A stretch of DNA of 12,816 nt from Mobilitalea sp. (GTDB lineage: Bacteria > Bacillota_A > Clostridia > Lachnospirales > Lachnospiraceae): positions 1 through 12,816 of the forward strand of contig JARKQP010000845.1 in assembly GCA_029974875.1 (NCBI GenBank), written 5' to 3'. A program made the translations under genes and the position numbers. Positions 6,647 through 12,676 of this stretch are shown one piece after another. Each line of letters starts with the position of its first letter. The first letter of the stretch is position 1. The notes under the pieces are model-generated. The model did no database searches and was not told the DNA's origin. It saw only the letters and a list, made by a program, of their open reading frames with translations.

Positions 6647-6793
6647 ATTCTCATTCGCCGACTTTTTATCTCTCTATCTTCAGATCCCAGCCAATTATTC
6701 GATTTTCTATCTTTAGGCTCCAAACCGATTTTTTATGCTGTCCTCAGATCTCAACCGATTTCTTGACTCTATCCGCTAGACCTCAATCGACTT
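6647..6793. repeat. Degenerate 31-35-bp tandem repeat derived from the hypA 3' end
   Basis: Units begin at 6778 (the hypA 3' end itself, AGACCTCAATCGACTT), 6746 (AGATCTCAACCGATTT), 6715 (AGGCTCCAAACCGATTTT), 6682 (AGATCCCAGCCAATTATT) and, more weakly, 6647. Spacings are 32, 31, 33 and 35 bp. On the minus strand the copies echo the last codons of hypA (KSIEV-stop, then KSVEI-stop). The copies fill most of the 140-base gap between hypA and hypB. Confidence 0.75.
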
Positions 6794-7114
6794 AATGTAA
6801 AATTCCTTCCCAACCTCCGTCGGGCTGCCCTCTCCCCCACATAAGGGGCATGCAAAGGTAAAGGGCTTACGTACAAATAATTCACCACACCCACTGCATT
6901 TCAGCCTTGGGACGATACGCTCTATATCCAGCTTTGCCTTCTCACACAAGCTTCCCTTAGCAATAATATCAAAATATAAATCAATGGAGCTGGATACATA
7001 GCCGCAGTCATCCCCTACCACAAGGTGGATTATCTTGACCTCTTTTGCCCCATACTCCTTCGCATACTCACTCGCTACGCTTATTATGTGTTGGGTGATT
7101 GGGTATTCGTGCAT
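6776..7114 (-). CDS. hypA: HypA, nickel metallochaperone
   Basis: HypA binds nickel through its N-terminal Met-His-Glu and passes it to the hydrogenase large subunit with HypB. The 112-residue protein begins MHEYPITQHI, so the start at 7114 is fixed by the invariant His2. The zinc-finger pairs CSGC (Cys73/76) and CPLC (Cys89/92) are intact. Length matches the family. Its first 31 bases overlap the end of echF in another frame. A purine-rich AAGGG is present but about 13 bases upstream, so translation probably depends on coupling to echF. The 3' end is echoed in the repeats that follow it. Confidence 0.95.
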   Translation of the reverse strand: MHEYPITQHIISVASEYAKEYGAKEVKIIHLVVGDDCGYVSSSIDLYFDIIAKGSLCEKAKLDIERIVPRLKCSGCGELFVRKPFTFACPLCGGEGSPTEVGKEFYIKSIEV

Positions 7115-7446
7115 TTTATTCGTTCATCCCTTACTTTTTCATGAGCCGGTGAAGTATACTGGTTTTCCATAGTCAGACATTTCTTCGGGCATACCTCACT
7201 ACAATAATTACATTGGATACACTGGAACCGTTCGATACTCCACTTCGTATTTGCCTTATCCACCTTGATCGCTCCCGTGGGACAGCGTTTCTCACACAAG
7301 CCGCAAAAAATGCAGCTGTCAATTTCAATTTCAATCCTGCCCCTGGTACGGCCAAAGCTTTCCTTTTTCTTTATTGGGTAAAGTGTAGTATAAGGTCCGT
7401 GGAATAAATTCTTAAGTAAAATCTTACTCATACTAAAATATGACAT
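7084..7446 (-). CDS. echF: EchF, two-[4Fe-4S] ferredoxin-like subunit of the Ech hydrogenase
   Basis: EchF (NuoI-like) relays electrons from soluble ferredoxin to EchC. The 120-residue protein carries two classical motifs: C45xxC48xxC51xxxC55P and C76xxC79xxC82xxxC86P. These follow the N-terminal LLKNLFHGPYTTLYP segment typical of EchF/NuoI, which docks on the membrane arm. I prefer the ATG at 7446 (GTGAGG about six bases upstream) over an in-frame ATG five codons later. Unlike the other ech genes it is not packed against its predecessor: 149 bases separate it from echE. It overlaps hypA by 31 bp. That makes it look like the first gene of the maturation half at the translational level. Confidence 0.93.
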   Translation of the reverse strand: MSYFSMSKILLKNLFHGPYTTLYPIKKKESFGRTRGRIEIEIDSCIFCGLCEKRCPTGAIKVDKANTKWSIERFQCIQCNYCSEVCPKKCLTMENQYTSPAHEKVRDERIKCTNTQSPNT

Positions 7447-7515
7447 AGCCGCCTCACTTCCACCGCTGCCCGCGGTATTAACATAGGAATATCTAAAAAA
7501 TAAATTCAGATTCTT

Positions 7516-7577
7516 AATTCCGATTCTCCTCCATAACTATCAGCACATAATAAATTTCCGGCAAAGGAATCGGAATT
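7516..7577 (-). promoter_or_regulatory. Alternative hairpins in the echE-echF gap (possible attenuator or processing element)
   Basis: Two structures compete for the same arm on the transcribed strand. AATTCCGATTC (7516-7526) pairs perfectly with GAATCGGAATT (7567-7577). The latter region can instead pair locally as AATAAATTCCG with CGGAAATTTATT (11 pairs, one bulged A, 10-nt loop). A T-rich run (TTATTTTTT) follows on the transcribed strand near 7497-7505. The rest of the 149-base gap has a small ACCGC-GGGCA-GCGGT inverted repeat next to the echF ribosome-binding site and no convincing promoter. Confidence 0.35.
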
Positions 7578-7595
7578 TATTTTGATCATTCCTTA

Positions 7596-8675
7596 TTATC
7601 TCTCCGTACAGCTGATGCAGGGATCGATGGTAAGAACCAGGATAGGAACATCCGCAAGGGCGCAGCCCTTTAAGGTCTCAAGGAGTGCCGGGACATTTGC
7701 AAAGGTAGGGGTCCGTACCCTCAACCGATCCAAATATTTCGTCCCATTTGCCTTCGCATAGTACACAACCTCTCCACGCGGCTGCTCTATCCGGGTAAAA
7801 TGTTCACCCGAAGGATTTCCCGCGATTTTTATTTTAATGTCACCTTCCGGAATTAATGCAACACATTGCTTTATAATACTGATTGCCTGAAATAATTCCT
7901 TAATTCTCACTGATATTCTTGCAAAGCTGTCCCCCTCGGTTTCAACGATGGGGGTAAATTTTATCTTATCATAAGCGGCATAGCCCCTGCATCTCATATC
8001 CAGCTTAACACCGCTCGCCCTCGCCATGGGACCCACTGCCCCCAGGTCAAAGGCCAGCTGCTTTGACAGCACGCCAACCCCTTTGGTACGCAGCTTTACC
8101 GAATGGTCATTAAAAAATACATGTGAAATTTCTTTTAGTTCCTTCTCCATATCGGACAGTATCTTTACAATCTTGTCAAGGGTAGCGCCATCAATATCCC
8201 TTCTGACACCTCCGATATCGCAGACGGAAAAAATAACACGTCCGCCGGTGGTCTCCTCAAAGATATCCAGGATCAGCTCCCTCAGCTTCCAGGACTGCAT
8301 AAATAAGCTTTCAAAACCAAAGGCATCCGCCATAAGCCCCAGCCACAATAAATGGCTGTGGAGGCGGGATAGCTCTGCCCAAATTGTTCTTAAGAACTTG
8401 GCTCTCTCCGGTATCTCTGCCCCAAAAATGCTTTCCACTGCCATACAATATCCCATTCCATGCATAAAGGAACAGATTCCGCAGATTCTTTCTGCCACAT
8501 AGGTATATTGCTGAAAATCCTTCTTTTCCACCAGCTTTTCTAATCCCCTGTGGATATACCCGATCCTGGGGATTGCGGATTCTACTGTCTCATCCACCAG
8601 AACTAAATCCAGATGGATTGGTTCGGGAAGCACAGGATGCTGGGGCCCGAAGGGAATTATAGTCCGTTTTCCCAT
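7596..8675 (-). CDS. echE: EchE, NiFe-site large subunit of the Ech hydrogenase
   Basis: EchE (NuoD-like) holds the NiFe active site where protons are reduced to H2. The 359-residue protein has the N-terminal ligand motif RICGIC (Cys65, Cys68) and the C-terminal motif DPCISC (Cys353, Cys356), followed only by TER. Group 4 Ech and CooH-type large subunits are known to lack the cleaved C-terminal extension of other NiFe hydrogenases, and this protein fits. GPQHPVLPEP at the N-terminus and the RPRG-like QPRGEVVYY segment are typical of the NuoD/EchE family. The ATG overlaps the echD stop by one base (TAATG), with GGGAG seven bases upstream. Placement between echD and echF is the standard Ech order. 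Confidence 0.96.
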   Translation of the reverse strand: MGKRTIIPFGPQHPVLPEPIHLDLVLVDETVESAIPRIGYIHRGLEKLVEKKDFQQYTYVAERICGICSFMHGMGYCMAVESIFGAEIPERAKFLRTIWAELSRLHSHLLWLGLMADAFGFESLFMQSWKLRELILDIFEETTGGRVIFSVCDIGGVRRDIDGATLDKIVKILSDMEKELKEISHVFFNDHSVKLRTKGVGVLSKQLAFDLGAVGPMARASGVKLDMRCRGYAAYDKIKFTPIVETEGDSFARISVRIKELFQAISIIKQCVALIPEGDIKIKIAGNPSGEHFTRIEQPRGEVVYYAKANGTKYLDRLRVRTPTFANVPALLETLKGCALADVPILVLTIDPCISCTER

Positions 8676-9025
8676 TAGGCATCTCCCTCCTTTCTTCCAA
8701 AGGGCGTCTTCACCGGTATCTGATACAGTGAATCCTCAAAATCAACGGCAATGTCCTTAATCCTTACTCCAAAGAGCTCCTTGATCTCATTTTCATAGAG
8801 GAAGGAGTACGGGTAGATGATACTGATGCTTTCCACTTCCTGTTCTTCCTCCGTAAGCACAAACCTTAAGGTTAACAGCTCATATTTTTTATCAAAGGAA
8901 TAGCTAAGCTCCATTCCGTCTTTATTCGTACAACTGATCGCCACCAGGCGGTAGCCCCCGTTCTTTAGCCGGAGGGTATCTGCCAATAAATCCTGGGGTG
9001 AAATCATCCTAATTGTCTGATCCAT
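8675..9025 (-). CDS. echD: EchD, NuoC-like subunit of the Ech hydrogenase
   Basis: EchD is the small hydrophilic subunit related to complex I NuoC; it stabilises the peripheral arm and carries no cofactor. The product is short (116 residues from my preferred start) and has the characteristic YPYSFLYENEIKELFGV segment, equivalent to the FxxxxWxEREIxDLFGI region of NuoC. I chose the ATG at 9025 because GGAG lies six bases upstream and the echC stop ends one base before it. An in-frame ATG at 9037 would add four residues (MEYN) but has a poorer site. The stop shares one base with the echE start, so C, D and E are tightly coupled. Confidence 0.92.
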   Translation of the reverse strand: MDQTIRMISPQDLLADTLRLKNGGYRLVAISCTNKDGMELSYSFDKKYELLTLRFVLTEEEQEVESISIIYPYSFLYENEIKELFGVRIKDIAVDFEDSLYQIPVKTPFGRKEGDA

Positions 9026-9026
9026 A

Positions 9027-9485
9027 TTATACTCCATTCCGCTGCTTTACGGGCACTTTCTTTTTCGCCTTGGCACGCTTTTCCTCCAAGACACCTATGC
9101 CCTGCACAACACCATCAATAATCGCTTCCGGCCGGGCTGCACAGCCTGGGACATATACATCCACCGGAATCACCTTATCAACGCCTCCAACCACATTATA
9201 GCATTCTGCAAATATCCCGCCGGAATTTGCACAGATCCCCACCGCAACAACTACCTTCGGATCTGCCATCTGGTCATAAATCTGTTTTACTACCGGTATA
9301 TTCTGCTCATTCACACTGCCCGTAATCAGTAAAATATCCGCATGCTTGGGATTACCGGTATTAATGATCCCAAAGCGCTCCACATCATATAAGGGTGTCA
9401 GGCAGGCAAGGACCTCTATATCACAGCCATTACAGCTGGAACCGTCGTAATGCAAGATCCACGGTGACTTTTTCATAAAACTCAT
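9027..9485 (-). CDS. echC: EchC, small [4Fe-4S] subunit of the Ech hydrogenase
   Basis: EchC (NuoB-like) carries the single proximal Fe4S4 cluster next to the NiFe site in EchE. The 152-residue product has the four expected ligands: C18xxC21 in SSCNGCDIE, Cys85 in GICANSGG and Cys115 in PGCAARPE. It lacks the extra C-terminal cluster domain of larger hydrogenase small subunits and has no Tat signal, as expected for a cytoplasmic-facing Ech subunit. The C-terminal end is rich in lysine and arginine. GGAG lies 11 bases upstream of the ATG. A 49-base gap separates it from echB, holding only a short GCTGC/GCAGC inverted repeat. Confidence 0.95.
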   Translation of the reverse strand: MSFMKKSPWILHYDGSSCNGCDIEVLACLTPLYDVERFGIINTGNPKHADILLITGSVNEQNIPVVKQIYDQMADPKVVVAVGICANSGGIFAECYNVVGGVDKVIPVDVYVPGCAARPEAIIDGVVQGIGVLEEKRAKAKKKVPVKQRNGV

Positions 9486-9534
9486 AGCTTACTTCTCTCC
9501 TTCCGCTGCAGGATGGCAGCTTTAACAGTAATCA

Positions 9535-10398
9535 TTACCTGAAATGCGACAGGATAAATAAATTCACCGTGCTTAATACCGCGGTAACAACCCAGGCGCT
9601 GGTCAATGCCTGCTGCCATTTTACCCGGGCAAAGGTATTATCTATGATGATTTCCAGGAAAAAGATAACCAAACAGGCCAATACAGCCAGAATGTGGCTG
9701 AGGGGATTCGCATTGGCAAAGAAAATATAGGTTAAAGCCAGGACAATGACCGTTTCATACCAATGGGTAACCTCAATCACTGCCAGATCCCTGCCGGAAT
9801 ACTCCGTCGTAATTCCCTTTACGATTTCCTGGTGCCCATGATGTGACATGCTTAAATCAAAGGGCGATTTCCTAAGCTTAAAGGTCAAAATATAGGTAAA
9901 GCCTATAAACACACCCGGCAGGAAAATAATTGCCGAATAGGGTGAGGCAATAATATCCTTCACAAAAAAGCTTCTGTCCACGTAATACAAACCAAAGCAG
10001 GCCAGCAATACCATGGGCTCATAGGCCATGATCTGCAGCAGCTCCCGCTCAGAGCCTATGGTACTATAGGGTGAATTCGAAGCGTAGCCGCCCAGGACAA
10101 AGAAAACGGAGCCAAGTGTCAGCGCGAAAATTGCCAATAGCACATCCCCGCCGGACAACAGCAGCACTGTAGTAAATATCACAAATATTAAGGAAATATA
10201 GACAAAAAACCGGTGCATGGAATTCACTTCCGTCGTTTCCTTGCTAATCAGCTTGAAAACATCATAAAAGGGCTGTAAAAGCGGGGGACCCTGCCTTCCC
10301 TGCAAACGTGCAGTGACCACACGGTCGATACCTGTCAATAATCCGCCAACAAGCGGGGCAAGGAGGATAATTCCAACTACCATCAATACATTTATCAT
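9535..10398 (-). CDS. echB: EchB, NuoH-like membrane subunit of the Ech hydrogenase
   Basis: EchB is the integral membrane protein linking the peripheral hydrogenase arm to the ion-pumping EchA, homologous to complex I NuoH. The 287-residue product has about eight hydrophobic segments. The NuoH-type loop motif ARLQGRQGPP starts at residue 30, SERELLQIMAYEP lies near 116-128, and KSPFDLSMSHHGHQE spans 177-191. It also has conserved buried acids in the E-x-E and HWYET regions. The start at 10398 is chosen because its ATG overlaps the echA stop as ATGA, with GGAGG nine bases upstream. An upstream in-frame start at 10467 would add 23 polar residues unlike the family. Confidence 0.95.
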   Translation of the reverse strand: MINVLMVVGIILLAPLVGGLLTGIDRVVTARLQGRQGPPLLQPFYDVFKLISKETTEVNSMHRFFVYISLIFVIFTTVLLLSGGDVLLAIFALTLGSVFFVLGGYASNSPYSTIGSERELLQIMAYEPMVLLACFGLYYVDRSFFVKDIIASPYSAIIFLPGVFIGFTYILTFKLRKSPFDLSMSHHGHQEIVKGITTEYSGRDLAVIEVTHWYETVIVLALTYIFFANANPLSHILAVLACLVIFFLEIIIDNTFARVKWQQALTSAWVVTAVLSTVNLFILSHFR

Positions 10399-12305
10399 GA
10401 TACCAGTCCTCCAATCAACCAAATTACGCCTGCCACCAGTATCCCGCAGGAAATCACATTCCCGCACAGGGTCAGGATCTTTACGTCAAAGTATTTCCGG
10501 ATATACCAGTTGCGCAGCTCTACCTGCCGGGTCTCACCCATGGCAGCACGGAAGCTTTTATTATCCCCTGAGTTTTCACCGGACATATAGATTAGCACTC
10601 TTCTTCTGGTATCATTTTTATAGATCGGAATAAAGCTGATTGGCAAAATAATAAGCATACTCAGCATAAGCAGCATAAGGTTCACATCGCTCGTACCGAT
10701 AGGCACCAGGGCATTTGCATGGAACATGCCGGTCAGGAAGGGTACCAGGGCAAATTTTGAAATCAAAGGGAAGCCGAAGCAGGATATGCCTACCAGCACC
10801 GCAAGGATAAAAATCGGAAGCTCTTCTTCCTTGTGGAATTCCTGATGCTTATGCTCCTGCTTATTTGCATTCGAAACCAGCTTACCCATCCATTTTGCCC
10901 AATAAAATAAAGTAGCCGCACTGCCATAAGCAATAATAATCACAATTAAAATATTATTGGAATCCATGAAAGCCTTCATAGCAACCCATTTTGAGATTAG
11001 CATTCCAAAAGGTGCTAAAAACATACCTGCAACTCCAATAATCATATATAAGGACAGCCTTCTGGACACGTCCAGCAATACATCCATGTCCTCCACATTC
11101 CTGCTGCCGATCTGATGCTCAATAGAACCAACTGCCAAAAATAATAAGGATTTTGACACGGCATGGAAAATAATTAACAGGATAGCAGCCCATATGGATT
11201 CCCGGGTTCCTACACTGGCACATACCACGATCAGACCTAGATTAGCAATGGTGGAGTAGGCCAGAATCTTCTTCGCGTCACTTCTGGTCACCGCCATTAA
11301 GGAACAGAGCAGGAACGTAACTCCGCCGACAAGGGTAATCACCTTTCCTACCGGTGTATTCCCCAGCAAGGGAGCCAGCCGGAGGATTAAATAAACTCCC
11401 GCTTTTACCATAGTCGCAGAATGCAATAAGGCAGAGGAAGGCGTTGGCGCAACCATTGCACCCAGCAGCCAGGAGGCAAAGGGTAGCTGTGCCGATTTTG
11501 TCAGTGCAGCCAGGGACAGGAGGAATACCGGTATCAGCACCGCAGTTTCCGGGCTCATTTTAACCAATTCCGATAATTCAATTGTCTTTAGCTGCGTTCC
11601 GATGTACACAATAGCAACTGCAAAGGCAAGTCCTCCGCCCAGGTTAATCGTCAAAGCGCGGTAGGAGTTTTGCTTTGCCTCCCTCGTCCTGGTATATCCG
11701 ATAAGGAAGAAGGAGCAGAGGGTCGTAAGCTCCCAGCAGAAATACAGCCAGGTCAGGTTATTACATAAAACCAGGCCAAACATGGCCGCCAGGAATAGGA
11801 ATACCGTTGATAAAAAGAATCTTATCCGCACCTTATAATGTACATGATGCTGATGATACCCCTTTAAGTAGCTTACGGCATAGATACAGATTAAGCTGCC
11901 TACAATGCCAATCACCAGAAGCATGATTGCAGAAAGCTTATCAAATACAATTGCATTTTTGACTTCTATCTCACTCTTTTGGGTAAATTCGAACCATAAA
12001 ATAAGGGGAGTCTGCAGAAGGGAAAAGAATGATACTAAGTACTTCTTATGTCTGATGCCTGATGTGATGATGTACACCGCGATCACTGCTTCTGCGAGGG
12101 CGAGAACATAATCAATGGCCTTTTCAAAGGGGTAACTGAAGGATATTCCTTTGTTAAAATATAGACTAACGACGACAATCGTTATGACTGCAGTGATGAC
12201 TGCACTGATCCTTACGACATAATCCCTGATCCTGTCATTGCGGATCAGAAAAATCAGCAGTGCCGCTGCTAATGGAAATAAAACTAATGTAGATATTGCA
12301 TTCAT
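10395..12305 (-). CDS. echA: EchA, NuoL/Mrp-type ion-translocating membrane subunit of the Ech hydrogenase
   Basis: EchA is the antiporter-like proton (or sodium) channel subunit. The 636-residue protein has many hydrophobic segments through its length and the family's key charged residues inside the membrane: a glutamate in CWELTTL (Glu192), a lysine in TKSAQLPF (Lys270), and His295 and Lys301 in SSALLHSATMVKAGVYL. AMVAPTPSSALLHSATMVKAG is diagnostic for the NuoL/M/N and Mrp family. Length is close to that of methanogen EchA. The ATG at 12305 is preferred: AAGGTGA lies seven bases upstream, whereas the in-frame GTG at 12311 sits too close to it. It is the first gene of the operon, behind a 119-base leader and a strong promoter. 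Confidence 0.95.
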   Translation of the reverse strand: MNAISTLVLFPLAAALLIFLIRNDRIRDYVVRISAVITAVITIVVVSLYFNKGISFSYPFEKAIDYVLALAEAVIAVYIITSGIRHKKYLVSFFSLLQTPLILWFEFTQKSEIEVKNAIVFDKLSAIMLLVIGIVGSLICIYAVSYLKGYHQHHVHYKVRIRFFLSTVFLFLAAMFGLVLCNNLTWLYFCWELTTLCSFFLIGYTRTREAKQNSYRALTINLGGGLAFAVAIVYIGTQLKTIELSELVKMSPETAVLIPVFLLSLAALTKSAQLPFASWLLGAMVAPTPSSALLHSATMVKAGVYLILRLAPLLGNTPVGKVITLVGGVTFLLCSLMAVTRSDAKKILAYSTIANLGLIVVCASVGTRESIWAAILLIIFHAVSKSLLFLAVGSIEHQIGSRNVEDMDVLLDVSRRLSLYMIIGVAGMFLAPFGMLISKWVAMKAFMDSNNILIVIIIAYGSAATLFYWAKWMGKLVSNANKQEHKHQEFHKEEELPIFILAVLVGISCFGFPLISKFALVPFLTGMFHANALVPIGTSDVNLMLLMLSMLIILPISFIPIYKNDTRRRVLIYMSGENSGDNKSFRAAMGETRQVELRNWYIRKYFDVKILTLCGNVISCGILVAGVIWLIGGLVS

Positions 12306-12341
12306 ATTCACGTCACCTTATCTCTAATGAACTATACTCTT

Positions 12342-12396
12342 GTGTCAAATGACAGTACTTCCTGTCAAATAAGCTGCCAATATAAAGGCTTGACAC
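12342..12396 (-). promoter_or_regulatory. Repeated TGTCAAAT / TTGACA elements in the echA leader
   Basis: TGTCAAAT occurs at 12343-12350 and again at 12363-12370, exactly 20 bp apart. TGACAG (12350-12355) and CTGTCA (12362-12367) form a perfect palindrome with a 6-bp spacer. GTGTCAA (12342-12348) is also the inverted partner of TTGACAC (12390-12396). The cluster lies about 28-82 nt downstream of the predicted ech start site. It could be a repressor operator or a leader RNA structure; no known regulator motif is matched with confidence. Confidence 0.4.
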
Positions 12397-12430
12397 GAAT
12401 TATCTGTGCATCCTCGACAATCCTGCATCC

Positions 12431-12458
12431 ATTATAGCACCACAAAATTTATTGTCAA
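12431..12458 (-). promoter_or_regulatory. Strong sigma-A promoter of the ech-hyp operon
   Basis: On the minus strand, -35 TTGACA (12458-12453) and -10 TATAAT (12436-12431) are both perfect consensus with a 16-bp spacer. Transcription would start near 12424, leaving a leader of about 119 nt before echA. No equally good promoter was seen further into the cluster, so all twelve genes may depend on it. Confidence 0.8.
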
Positions 12459-12486
12459 TCATTGTTATTTTAAAAACAATTTGCTT

Positions 12487-12656
12487 CTTTTTAACTATTT
12501 TTACTATATTTTTCATATATTTTTTATGACCTTTTTAGCATAAATGAAACCTTTATCCTTAAAGCTTTTAACTCAAATGAAGGCCTTTGTCATTAAAGTC
12601 CTCTTAAACATATGAAAGCTCCCTTTTAACTCAAATTTCCCTTGCCAACCGGGATA
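12487..12656. repeat. Degenerate ~34-bp tandem repeat between the ech promoter and the T-box promoter
   Basis: Two adjacent 34-bp units, 12531-12564 and 12565-12598, share CTTTT at the start, AAATGAA in the middle, then CCTTT and TTAAAG at the end. A shortened unit follows at 12601-12622, and another begins at 12623, where CTTTTAACTCAAAT exactly repeats 12565-12578. An AT-rich decayed unit may precede them from 12487. No coding region was recognised between 12306 and the right edge; this 511-base stretch holds only regulatory and repeat sequence. Confidence 0.65.
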
Positions 12657-12670
12657 AACAGTTATATAAT
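12642..12670 (+). promoter_or_regulatory. Rightward sigma-A promoter for the T-box transcript
   Basis: -35 TTGCCA (12642-12647), a 17-bp spacer and a perfect -10 TATAAT (12665-12670). Start is expected near 12677, just ahead of the T-box stem I. The -35 lies inside the last repeat unit. Confidence 0.75.
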
Positions 12671-12676
12671 AGGGAC

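Noticed and set aside
6647..6793. CRISPR-like array (about 32-bp periodicity)
   Set aside because: Units are degenerate and directly adjacent, with no unique spacers. Their similarity traces to the hypA 3' end, and no cas gene is present.
8026..8502. Plus-strand open frame of 158 codons opposite echE
   Set aside because: It has no family resemblance and no Shine-Dalgarno, and lies entirely opposite a well-conserved NiFe large subunit.
10399..10467. EchB N-terminal extension from the start at 10467
   Set aside because: The extra residues are polar and lie inside the echA coding end. The ATGA overlap at 10395-10398 with GGAGG upstream gives the usual NuoH-like N-terminus.
7084..12305. A formate hydrogenlyase, CO-linked or complex I assignment for the membrane hydrogenase genes
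   Set aside because: No formate or CO dehydrogenase or NuoE/F/G gene is present. The six-gene order and subunit sizes fit the simple ferredoxin-linked Ech type, though a distant partner gene cannot be excluded.
12487..12656. CRISPR or iteron origin from the 34-bp repeats
   Set aside because: Units are contiguous and degenerate without spacers, and no cas or replication-initiator gene is nearby. Divergent promoters explain the setting better.
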